Source of the DNA: Christensenella sp. UBA4247
GTDB lineage: Bacteria; Bacillota; Clostridia; Christensenellales; CAG-1252
Assembly: GCA_002395405.1 (NCBI GenBank)
Contig: DGWX01000024.1
Coordinates: 1-55,978 of the forward strand
Direction of reading: 5' to 3'
Length of the DNA stretch: 55,978 nt
Position 1 is the stretch's first letter; each line of letters starts with the position of its first letter. Under the pieces are notes generated by a model, which made no database searches, had not been told where the DNA came from, and worked only from the letters and a program-made list of their open reading frames with translations. Shown in pieces: positions 1-6,831 of this stretch. The position numbers and the translations under genes were made by a program.

Positions 1-585
1 GGAATACCCAGATTTGCCGAAGAATCTTTGAAAAAAGAGGATCGAGTAGGCGTCGTACACGGACTTGCTTGGACGGAAAACGGAGGAGATACGCTCGACG
101 TTGAATGCGTCGTTATCAAAGGAAAAGATAAGAAAATCGTAACGGGAAATCTCGGCGCGGTTATGAAGGAATCGGTTGAGATCGCAATCGCAAACGCCCG
201 AAAATTCGTTATATCCGAAGGGCTCGGAGACGGCGATCTTTCCGAAAAAGACGTGTTTGTTCATTTCCCCGAAGGTGCGGTTCCCAAAGACGGACCTTCC
301 GCCGGCGCTGCGATTTCCACCGCCGTTTTATCCGCGTTGATCGATAAAAAGGTGCGAGGGGATTTTGCGATTACGGGCGAAGTAACGCTCGTCGGCAGCG
401 TTACCCCGATCGGCGGCGTTAAAGAAAAGTGTCTTGCCGCGTTGAGACATGGAATCGATCAAATCATTTTACCGAAGGGGAACGAAAAGGACGTTCGCGA
501 TATCCCCGAATATCTCCGTGAAAAAATGAAATTCCATTACGTAAGCGAGATCAAAGAAGTTTATTCCTTGCTTTTATCGCTATGA
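1..585 (+). CDS. lon: Lon protease, C-terminal part (5' end outside window)
   Basis: This is the proteolytic domain of an ATP-dependent cytosolic Lon protease, which degrades misfolded and regulatory proteins. The frame is open from the first base (GIPRFAEESL...) and the start lies upstream of the window. The Lon signature GLAWTENGGDTL is present, followed by the catalytic serine in DGPSAGAA and the catalytic lysine in GGVKEK, the Ser-Lys dyad of the family. The AAA+ and N-terminal domains are not in the window. The stop overlaps the engB start (ATGA), so the two genes are translationally coupled, the same lon-engB (ysxC) order as in Bacillus. Identification is very secure. Confidence 0.97.
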   Translation, partial: GIPRFAEESLKKEDRVGVVHGLAWTENGGDTLDVECVVIKGKDKKIVTGNLGAVMKESVEIAIANARKFVISEGLGDGDLSEKDVFVHFPEGAVPKDGPSAGAAISTAVLSALIDKKVRGDFAITGEVTLVGSVTPIGGVKEKCLAALRHGIDQIILPKGNEKDVRDIPEYLREKMKFHYVSEIKEVYSLLLSL

Positions 586-1169
586 AGATTCTTTCCGCGG
601 AATACGAAACCAGCGTCGTAACCAAGAAAATTTATCAGACTTCGATTCCGGAGATCGCGATCGCCGGAAGATCGAACGTCGGAAAGTCTTCTTTTATCAA
701 TATGCTGACAGGGCGAAAAAAACTCGCTCGCTCCTCTTCCGAACCCGGCAGAACGCGTATGCTCAATTATTTCAACGTAAATAAAGGAGAGTTTTACCTC
801 GTGGATCTCCCGGGGTACGGATACGCGAAAGTTACGGACAAAGAAAAGGACCTTTGGAAGGGGATCATTGAGTTTTATTTGCAAGAATCCAAAGCGCTGA
901 AACACGTGATTTTACTCGTGGACATCAGAAGGGAATCCTCGGATCTCGATTTGCAACTCGCTGATTACCTGCGTTTTTATAATATACCTTTTACTATCGT
1001 TGCGACGAAGGCGGATAAACTTTCCAAAATGAACAGAAAACCGGCTCTGCAAGCGATTGCCCGTGCTTTCGGTGAGAGCGAAAAAAACGTTCTTGCGGCC
1101 TCGTCTCTTTCCTCGGACGGCAGAGAAGAGATCTTGTCTTTGCTTTCGGATATTCTCCCAAACAAATAA
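582..1169 (+). CDS. engB: Ribosome biogenesis GTPase EngB (YsxC/YihA)
   Basis: A 195-residue GTPase of the TrmE-Era-EngA-EngB class, needed for maturation of the large ribosomal subunit. The G1 P-loop is GRSNVGKSSF, G3 is DLPGYGYAKV with the glycine/tyrosine-rich stretch typical of EngB, and G4 is TKADK. Length matches the family (about 195-210). The ATG overlaps the lon TGA by four bases. No terminator is evident directly after it; the next 60 bases hold an inverted repeat around the next gene's ribosome binding site. Confidence 0.97.
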   Translation: MKILSAEYETSVVTKKIYQTSIPEIAIAGRSNVGKSSFINMLTGRKKLARSSSEPGRTRMLNYFNVNKGEFYLVDLPGYGYAKVTDKEKDLWKGIIEFYLQESKALKHVILLVDIRRESSDLDLQLADYLRFYNIPFTIVATKADKLSKMNRKPALQAIARAFGESEKNVLAASSLSSDGREEILSLLSDILPNK

Positions 1170-1174
1170 ATCGC

Positions 1175-1202
1175 ACTTTTATTTTCCTCCTTTCATATTA
1201 TT
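1175..1202 (+). promoter_or_regulatory. Possible sigma-K-type promoter
   Basis: AC at 1175-1176, then 17 bases, then CATATTATT at 1194-1202. The sigma-K consensus is AC, 16-17 bases, CATAnnnTA; only the last -10 base differs. It would start RNA near 1209, just before the ribosome binding site at 1217. The match is short, so this stays a candidate. Confidence 0.3.
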
Positions 1203-1224
1203 TAGTAGTGACTATCAAAGGAGG
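1186..1224 (+). repeat. Inverted repeat masking a ribosome binding site
   Basis: CCTCCTTT at 1186-1193 is exactly complementary to AAAGGAGG at 1217-1224, the Shine-Dalgarno sequence of the gene starting at 1232. A transcript reading through from engB could fold the two arms together over a 23-base loop and hide the site. The left arm lies inside the spacer of a possible sporulation promoter (1175-1202), so a transcript from that promoter would lack it. Confidence 0.55.
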
Positions 1225-1231
1225 TAATTTT

Positions 1232-1864
1232 ATGTCATTTTCAAACAATGTGCGCCCCGATCGTATGCCGGGACCGATCGTTGGGAATGCCGCTAACGGA
1301 TTATGCGAAAAAGTTTGTATCGAAGTTAAAAAAGTTTTCGACGCTTGCATTAAGCAAGAAACATTGACCGATCAAACGATTACGCTTGAAAGCACTGTCC
1401 CCGCGGACGTTGCGCAACCCTTTACTTTTGTATCCGCAAGAAGTTCGTCTTCTCTGGGCGTCGTTTCCGACCTCGTGGTTACGCCCGCAAGCGAAACGCC
1501 CGGTTGCAGTAGGGTGCAGGCGAACGTAACGATCCCTTTGCAAGTTTCGTTTGTTGACGCAAACGGAGCGCAGGCGACGGGAACGTCTTCTCTTACGCTT
1601 TCTCGCGACGTTCTTCTCAGAGTTCCCGAACCGTCGGTCATGCCGTATGAAATCGTTGCGGTCGTAAATGCGGTCTCCGCCGAAGGAAATTACGTTTCGG
1701 ACGGCACGTTCCAAATTACGCTGTGCGTAACGATCATTTTGAAGGTCGTAATGGACGTCGAGCTTCTCGTTCCGTCTTACGGATATTGCTACATACCGCC
1801 TTGTCAGGAATATCAAGAAGAGATTTGCGAAGGATTTTTCGATTTGCCGCTCTTCCCGCGTTAA
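1232..1864 (+). CDS. Cysteine-rich protein of unknown function, possibly spore-associated
   Basis: A 210-residue protein that I do not recognise with certainty. The start at ATG 1232 is fixed by AAAGGAGG seven bases upstream; an in-frame GTG at 1208 has no such site. There is no signal peptide or membrane segment. The N-terminal part has the pattern GLCEKVCIEVKKVFDACIK, the middle is rich in Thr/Ser/Val and looks like beta-strands (about residues 40-175), and the tail has cysteines spaced as CYIPPC and EEIC. Proteins with a similar 'CEKVCIxVxKVFDAC' start occur as conserved hypotheticals in sporulating Clostridia, as far as I recall. A spore coat or exosporium role is a guess from the cysteine-rich tail and the possible sigma-K promoter. 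Confidence 0.7.
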   Translation: MSFSNNVRPDRMPGPIVGNAANGLCEKVCIEVKKVFDACIKQETLTDQTITLESTVPADVAQPFTFVSARSSSSLGVVSDLVVTPASETPGCSRVQANVTIPLQVSFVDANGAQATGTSSLTLSRDVLLRVPEPSVMPYEIVAVVNAVSAEGNYVSDGTFQITLCVTIILKVVMDVELLVPSYGYCYIPPCQEYQEEICEGFFDLPLFPR

Positions 1865-1875
1865 ATCAAAAGCAG

Positions 1876-1914
1876 GATCCGCGCGCTTAAATAACTTGAA
1901 AAAGCGCGCGGATC
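1876..1914. repeat. Perfect 13-bp inverted repeat overlapping the next promoter
   Basis: GATCCGCGCGCTT at 1876-1888 is the exact reverse complement of 1902-1914, with a 13-base loop. The -35 hexamer of the metallophosphoesterase promoter lies at the loop edge, and the right arm fills the spacer before the -10. No T-run follows, so it is a poor intrinsic terminator. It could be an operator or a transcript-end hairpin for the gene upstream. Confidence 0.7.
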
Positions 1915-1931
1915 TATGCTATGATTTACGT
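1896..1931 (+). promoter_or_regulatory. Sigma-A promoter giving a leaderless mRNA
   Basis: TTGAAA (1896-1901), 18 bases, TATGAT (1920-1925) preceded by TGC, an extended -10. Six bases separate the -10 from ATG 1932, so transcription should begin at the A of the start codon. There is no Shine-Dalgarno sequence. Confidence 0.7.
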
Positions 1932-2615
1932 ATGATCTATTGCATATCCGACCTTCACCTCGGTAATACCGTGGACAAGCCGATGGACGTGTTCGGTAAA
2001 AAATGGGAAGGGCATTTTGAAAAGATCCGCAAAGATTGGATCGAAAAAGTATCCCCAAGTGACGTAGTTCTCGTTTCGGGGGATATTTCTTGGGGTATGA
2101 CGCTGGAGGAAGCGAAACCCGATCTCGATGCGATCGCCGAACTACCCGGAAAAAAAATTTTTTTGAAAGGAAATCACGATTATTGGTGGCAATCGATCGG
2201 GAAGGTTCGGAATGCGCTGCCAAACGGCGTGTTTGCTCTTCAAAACGACGTGATCCGAATCGATCAATATCTTTTTTGCGGAAGTCGCGGTTGGAGCCTT
2301 GACGGAGAAAGCGAAGAAGATAGGAAAATCTATAAACGAGAATTGTTGCGCTTGGAAATGTCCTTAAAGGCGATGCAAAAAGAAAGAAAAGAGGGTGACG
2401 TTGTGATCGGAATGACGCATTTTCCTCCCTTTGGCGTGGATCTTTCTCCGACGGAAGTTACGGAGCTTTTCTCTTCTTATGGAGTAGAAACCGTTGTGTA
2501 CGGACACTTACACGGGAACGTTTATGCAAAGCGTCGCGTATTTATCGGCGGAACGAACTATCTTTTAACGAGCTGCGATCTCGTTGACTTTGCCCTCGTT
2601 CGGGTTTTGGATTGA
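1932..2615 (+). CDS. Calcineurin-like metallophosphoesterase
   Basis: A 227-residue cytosolic phosphoesterase with the two-metal calcineurin-like fold. The motifs appear in order: SDLHLGN (DxH), GDISWG (GD), KGNHDYWW (GNHD), a single His in MTHFPPFG, and YGHLHG (GHxH). The substrate cannot be told from sequence. I start it at ATG 1932, where the DxH motif follows at once; an in-frame TTG at 1896 would lie within the promoter. The gene appears monocistronic: its own leaderless promoter lies before it, and a strong terminator (2647-2681) follows. Confidence 0.9.
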   Translation: MIYCISDLHLGNTVDKPMDVFGKKWEGHFEKIRKDWIEKVSPSDVVLVSGDISWGMTLEEAKPDLDAIAELPGKKIFLKGNHDYWWQSIGKVRNALPNGVFALQNDVIRIDQYLFCGSRGWSLDGESEEDRKIYKRELLRLEMSLKAMQKERKEGDVVIGMTHFPPFGVDLSPTEVTELFSSYGVETVVYGHLHGNVYAKRRVFIGGTNYLLTSCDLVDFALVRVLD

Positions 2616-2619
2616 TCGA

Positions 2620-2649
2620 CCATTTTTAACCACTTTTCCTCATTTTCCC
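2620..2649 (-). repeat. Three tandem decamers of MraZ-box type
   Basis: The units start at 2620 (CCATTTTTAA), 2630 (CCACTTTTCC) and 2640 (TCATTTTCCC). Read on the minus strand, they are TGG-type boxes with a 10-base period, like MraZ sites. They overlap the left arm of the terminator at 2647. Confidence 0.4.
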
Positions 2650-2681
2650 CGCTTGACTTGCTCAAACGGGGTATTTTTTTT
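2647..2681 (+). terminator. Intrinsic terminator after the metallophosphoesterase gene
   Basis: Stem arms at 2647-2656 and 2662-2671 (CCCCG...CGGGG, with one internal mismatch), a five-base loop, then a T-rich run to 2681. It separates the phosphoesterase gene from the dcw cluster. Confidence 0.85.
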
Positions 2682-2724
2682 ACGGAATAAGAGGTGGAAA
2701 ATCGGAGAAATTGAATCTTTGCAT

Positions 2725-2739
2725 CCACTTTTCTCCACG
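2725..2739 (-). repeat. Pair of MraZ-type boxes
   Basis: CCA at 2725-2727 and again at 2735-2737, within CCACTTTTCTCCACG. On the minus strand this reads TGGAG, five bases, TGGAT, matching the TGGnn-N5-TGGnn spacing of MraZ sites. Confidence 0.4.
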
Positions 2740-2838
2740 CATAAAATCAAATATATTGTGGTTCATTATAGCTTTTTATACTAAATGTAGTAATACGCAA
2801 AAAAGGATTAAAAAATTTTAAGGTTTTTTTCAAAAATA

Positions 2839-2869
2839 GTGGACGAAAATGGATGAAAAGTGTTATGAT
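2839..2869 (+). promoter_or_regulatory. mraZ promoter overlapped by MraZ-type boxes
   Basis: An extended -10, TGTTATGAT, ends at 2869. There is no good -35. In its place are TGGAC (2840-2844) and TGGAT (2850-2854), ten bases apart, followed by GTGTT. MraZ is known to repress its own dcw promoter through direct repeats of this type, so autorepression is likely. Confidence 0.6.
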
Positions 2870-2892
2870 ATGGACAAGGAGGGATGGCTTTC

Positions 2893-3324
2893 TTGAAAAA
2901 TATCATCACCGGCACTTACAAATATCAAATCGACCCGAAGGGAAGGGTTCGCATTCCGGCAAGGATCAAAGAATTGCTCGGACATAATCTTTCCATTGGT
3001 TACGGCGCCGGAGAGTATCTCGTGGTTTACACGGAAGATATGATGGATAAGATTTATGAAAAGTACGCCAACCTCGAAGTGTATGATGGCGACGAGTACG
3101 ATAGCGTCCGCGAAATGTTTGCAAACATTTATCCTTTTACGTCGGACAGTCAGGATCGCTTTCAAATCCCGCTTGCCATGAGAGAAAAAGTCGGATTAAA
3201 AGACGAGATCGTGTTCGTAGGCGTCGTAAATAAGCTTGAAATCTGGAGCGAGGAAAACTTCGCGAAGAGAAAGGATAAGTCCGTTTCACAATCCAATATG
3301 GCGGACTTTAAGGCGCTTAAATAA
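2893..3324 (+). CDS. mraZ: Transcriptional regulator MraZ
   Basis: A DNA-binding regulator of the AbrB-like double-SpoVT fold at the head of the dcw cluster. It binds direct repeats and controls its own operon. Two half-repeats are visible: TGTYKYQIDPKGRVRIPARIK near the N-terminus and DSQDRFQIPLAMREKVGL near residue 80. I prefer TTG 2893 as start because AGGAGG (2877-2882) lies nine to ten bases upstream. The ATG at 2884 is only one base from that site, too close for normal initiation, and would add MAF. The stop overlaps the rsmH start by one base. Confidence 0.92.
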   Translation: MKNIITGTYKYQIDPKGRVRIPARIKELLGHNLSIGYGAGEYLVVYTEDMMDKIYEKYANLEVYDGDEYDSVREMFANIYPFTSDSQDRFQIPLAMREKVGLKDEIVFVGVVNKLEIWSEENFAKRKDKSVSQSNMADFKALK

Positions 3325-4244
3325 TGGCAGAATTCGCTCATATTCCCGTTATGGCGGAGGAAGTGATCGAAAGCTTAAACATCGATCCTTCGGGCTCGTA
3401 TCTTGATTGTACGCTCGGCGGCGCGGGCCATAGCTCCAAAATCCTTTCGAAATTAACGACCGGTAAGCTGTACGCAGTGGATAAAGACTCGGACGCGCTT
3501 TCATACGCAAAATCCGTTCTCGGTGATTCCGTCGTTTACTTTCACGACGATTTCAAAAACGTCTTGGAAAGTTGGCAAGGAGAGCCGTTAGACGGAATAC
3601 TGATGGATCTTGGCGTTTCGTCCTATCAATTGGATACGCCGGAAAGAGGCTTTTCCTATCGATTCGACGCTCCGCTCGATATGCGAATGGATAAAGAATC
3701 GGCTTTGACCGCGGAATCTCTTTTGAATTCCTATTCGGAGAAAGACCTCGTAGATATATTCTTCAAATACGGAGAAGAACCGTTTGCAAGGAAAATAGCC
3801 TCCAACATCGTTAAGGCGCGAGAAAAATCGCCGCTGAAAACGACAGGGGAACTCGTTCGAATCATCGAAAAGTCAATTCCTCCGAAGGTTCGATATAGCG
3901 GATCTCATCCTGCGAAAAGGGTGTTTCAAGCGATCCGAATCGAAGTAAACGGGGAACTCACCGGTTTGTACGAAGCGGTTCTGAAAGGGATCAAATTGCT
4001 GAAAAAAGGCGGAAGGATCGCGGTAATAACTTTCCATTCCTTGGAAGATAGGATCGTTAAGCAAGCAATGAAATATGCCGAACTCGATTGCATTTGCCCG
4101 CCAAAGACGCCGATCTGCACCTGCGGAAAGGTCAGTGAAGTAGAGATCGTTACAAGGAAACCGATCGTTGCTTCAAAAAGAGAATTGGAAGTAAATTCAA
4201 GAGCGAAAAGCGCTAAACTCCGCGTTGCGGAAAAAAAGGTATAA
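3324..4244 (+). CDS. rsmH: 16S rRNA m4C1402 methyltransferase RsmH (MraW)
   Basis: A 306-residue SAM-dependent enzyme that N4-methylates C1402 of 16S rRNA. The SAM-binding motif DCTLGGAGHSSKIL is at about residues 28-41, and MDLGVSSYQLDTPERGFSYR, characteristic of RsmH, follows near residue 95. Later come HPAKRVFQAIRIEVN and TFHSLEDRIVK. Cysteines in CICPPKTPICTCG match the tail region of the family. It directly follows mraZ with a one-base overlap, the usual dcw order. Confidence 0.97.
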   Translation: MAEFAHIPVMAEEVIESLNIDPSGSYLDCTLGGAGHSSKILSKLTTGKLYAVDKDSDALSYAKSVLGDSVVYFHDDFKNVLESWQGEPLDGILMDLGVSSYQLDTPERGFSYRFDAPLDMRMDKESALTAESLLNSYSEKDLVDIFFKYGEEPFARKIASNIVKAREKSPLKTTGELVRIIEKSIPPKVRYSGSHPAKRVFQAIRIEVNGELTGLYEAVLKGIKLLKKGGRIAVITFHSLEDRIVKQAMKYAELDCICPPKTPICTCGKVSEVEIVTRKPIVASKRELEVNSRAKSAKLRVAEKKV

Positions 4245-4265
4245 AGAAAAAAAGGAGAGAATAAG

Positions 4266-4922
4266 ATGTTAGTGGCAAACCGTTACGATACCTATACGAG
4301 AGCCGAAACTGCTTACGGAGATTCCCGTTCGAGCCGTTTTTCTTACGGTGACGATCGATATTCGGAAGCGCGCTACGAAAACGAAAGAATGATGACATCC
4401 GATCAAGAGCGTGACAGACTGATGAATTCTCTCGAACGCAAGGCAAGCAAAAGTCGATTGGAAAGACAAGATGAAAATCGCTATAACTTTTATGCTTCGA
4501 CCTTGGAACCCGCAGACAACAATTTCGACAGAATGTGGGATAGAAAGCATTCGTCCGAGCAAAAGAAAGAAAAGAAAGTTTTCAACAGAAAGAGAATGCC
4601 GTTTATGGTTGCGTATCTCGTTCTGGCGTTAGTAGCCGTTCTCGCCGTTTCGCTCTCGCTCGTTGATTTCAAGGCGAAAACGATCACAACTTCCAAAATG
4701 ACGGCGACGAGCGTTTCGGCAAGCGCGGAAAACACGCAAAAAGAAGGAGTCAGCGCCGCGGAAGGCGAAGCGGAAGAAAAAGCAGGCGGAGAAAATTACG
4801 TGTTAACGAAAAACGGGGATCTCGTCCTCGTGGAAATACCGGAAAGCATTCAACGCACCGAAGAAAAAGAAAAAGGTTTCGACAAGTTTTGCAGCTGGTT
4901 GAACGGTGCATTCGGAGGCTGA
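4266..4922 (+). CDS. Putative FtsL-like single-pass division protein
   Basis: A 218-residue bitopic membrane protein in the place of ftsL, between rsmH and the class B PBP. It has an arginine/tyrosine-rich cytoplasmic part (residues 1-110), one membrane segment (about 111-135, MPFMVAYLVLALVAVLAVSL), and an outside part of about 80 residues rich in Ala, Glu and Lys. FtsL usually has about 100-130 residues, a short inside tail and a leucine-zipper coiled coil outside. Here the inside tail is long and I see no clear heptad pattern outside. Assignment rests on position and topology. AAGGAG precedes the ATG. Confidence 0.6.
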   Translation: MLVANRYDTYTRAETAYGDSRSSRFSYGDDRYSEARYENERMMTSDQERDRLMNSLERKASKSRLERQDENRYNFYASTLEPADNNFDRMWDRKHSSEQKKEKKVFNRKRMPFMVAYLVLALVAVLAVSLSLVDFKAKTITTSKMTATSVSASAENTQKEGVSAAEGEAEEKAGGENYVLTKNGDLVLVEIPESIQRTEEKEKGFDKFCSWLNGAFGG

Positions 4923-4928
4923 CGGTTC

Positions 4929-6830
4929 TTGAATTTAATATCACAAATTTCAATCAAAAGAAGGTTATTCGCAATTATGATGCTGATAACCTTTATTTTT
5001 TTAGTCGTGTTCGGTAAACTCGTTTATTTGCAGATCGTCAAAGGCAGATCCTTACAAGCGCGAGCTTTAGATCAGTGGACGCGCGACGTTCCTTTGTCCG
5101 CCGTTCGCGGCGCTATTCGCGATACGAACGGAATCGTTCTCGCGGGATGCAATACGACGTATACTTTATACGTTCGCCCGAATGCAACAACTACCGTGGA
5201 AAAAACAGCGAACGCGATCGCAGAGGTTTTAGGGAAAAAATACGACGAAATTTTAAGCAAAATATCCAAAAAAGGGGTTTCGGAAATAACCGTTGCCAAG
5301 AAACTCTCCAAAGAAGAAATGCTTGCGCTTCTTTCCTCCGGTGCGGACGGAATGTATTTCGGAAGAGATATCGAAAGGTATTATAAATACGGAGATTATA
5401 TGTCTCAGCTCCTCGGGTTTGTAAACGCGGACGGAGAAGGGCAAGCCGGACTCGAAGAATATTACAACGAGTATTTGAGAGGGCAAGACGGAAAGGAACT
5501 TACCGAAACCGATCTTATAGGAAAAGAACTCTCTTCCGAGTTGAAATATATACCGGCAACGGATGGATTGAATCTTGATCTGACCATCGATTCTTATATA
5601 CAGTTTTTTGCTGAAAATGCCGTAAAATCCGCTCTTTCCGAGTATAATGCGAAGAGTGCGAACTGCGTTGTAATGAATGCGAAAACGGGTGCGATCGAAG
5701 CGATGGCGCAAGCGCCTTCATTTGATTTGAATCACATAGACAGGAGTGACGTAAACGCACTTTTCGCGAAAATGAAACTCAACGCGATTACGTCCGTTTA
5801 CGAGCCGGGATCCACTTTTAAGATCTTGACGACTGCGATCGCGCTTTCCCTCGGTGTGGTTAGTGAAAAAGATCGATTTTACTGTGCAGGCGGAAAGGTT
5901 GTGGACGGGAAAAGAATCAAATGTTGGAAGTCCATCGGACACGGGAGTCAAACTTTTGCGGAGGGAGTGCAAAACAGCTGTAACTGCGTATTTATGGAGC
6001 TTGCGGAACGGATCGGCGTGGAGCGAATGTATTCCTACTTCGAGGCGTTTGGTTTGCGTGCGAAAACAGGAATCGATTTTGCGGGTGAAACGTCTTCGAT
6101 CCTATTAAAAAAAGAATCGGTTAAACCGGTGGACGCAGCTCGAATCGGATTTGGGCAAGCGATTGCGATCACGCCTTTGCAACTGATTGCGGCAACTGCC
6201 GCAGCCGTAAACGGAGGGAATCTCGTTACGCCTTATTTAATGAAAGGGATCTCGGGCGCCGAAGGAAATACGGTGATCCGGAATTATCCATCTGTAAAAA
6301 GAAACGTTATAACGGAAGAAACGAGCGCAACGGTCAGAAAACTATTAAAAAACGTCGTTTCGCTCGGAAGCGGAAAACTCGCGGGTGTTCCGGGTTATTC
6401 GATCGGAGGGAAAACAGGTACTGCTCAAAAATACGCGAACGGGGCGATCGCCTCGGGAAAATATGTGTCTTCTTTTATCGGATTCAGTACGGTGGAAGAT
6501 CCGGAATATATCGTTTATTTTATGGTTGACGAACCGCAAGGATACCGTTATTACGGAAGTTTGGTCGCCGCTCCGTACGTGGGTCAAATATTTTCGAGGA
6601 TATTTTCTTATAAGGAGATCCGACCTACGGAAGAGGTCGCTTCCCATACCTATTTCGAGATGCCGAATTTGGTGGGCGAAACGGCAGGGAACGCGATCAA
6701 AGCATTGTCGAAACTCGGCATTCATTTTGAAATCAGCGGAAGCGGAGGAACCGTCGTCGCGGCGTATCCGGAGGCAGGCGCCGTTATCAGCTCAAACGCG
6801 ATCGCTTTGATCGCTCTATCGGAGGATTGA
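4929..6830 (+). CDS. spoVD: Class B penicillin-binding protein with PASTA domain (SpoVD/FtsI type)
   Basis: A septal peptidoglycan transpeptidase of 633 residues. One N-terminal membrane anchor (about 10-32) is followed by a PBP dimerisation domain and the transpeptidase domain. Active-site motifs are S295-T-F-K298 (SxxK), S350-C-N352 (SxN) and K495-T-G-T (KTG). The last 60 residues (MPNLVGETAGNAIKAL...) form one PASTA domain, as in SpoVD of Bacillus and many clostridial FtsI proteins. The start is TTG 4929, with GGAGG (4914-4918) ten bases upstream inside the previous gene. Whether it serves vegetative division, the spore septum or both is not decided by sequence. Confidence 0.93.
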   Translation: MNLISQISIKRRLFAIMMLITFIFLVVFGKLVYLQIVKGRSLQARALDQWTRDVPLSAVRGAIRDTNGIVLAGCNTTYTLYVRPNATTTVEKTANAIAEVLGKKYDEILSKISKKGVSEITVAKKLSKEEMLALLSSGADGMYFGRDIERYYKYGDYMSQLLGFVNADGEGQAGLEEYYNEYLRGQDGKELTETDLIGKELSSELKYIPATDGLNLDLTIDSYIQFFAENAVKSALSEYNAKSANCVVMNAKTGAIEAMAQAPSFDLNHIDRSDVNALFAKMKLNAITSVYEPGSTFKILTTAIALSLGVVSEKDRFYCAGGKVVDGKRIKCWKSIGHGSQTFAEGVQNSCNCVFMELAERIGVERMYSYFEAFGLRAKTGIDFAGETSSILLKKESVKPVDAARIGFGQAIAITPLQLIAATAAAVNGGNLVTPYLMKGISGAEGNTVIRNYPSVKRNVITEETSATVRKLLKNVVSLGSGKLAGVPGYSIGGKTGTAQKYANGAIASGKYVSSFIGFSTVEDPEYIVYFMVDEPQGYRYYGSLVAAPYVGQIFSRIFSYKEIRPTEEVASHTYFEMPNLVGETAGNAIKALSKLGIHFEISGSGGTVVAAYPEAGAVISSNAIALIALSED

Positions 6831-6831
6831 A

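Noticed and set aside
2584..2784. A 66-codon frame between the phosphoesterase and mraZ
   Set aside because: It crosses a strong terminator and the MraZ-type boxes, and has no ribosome binding site.
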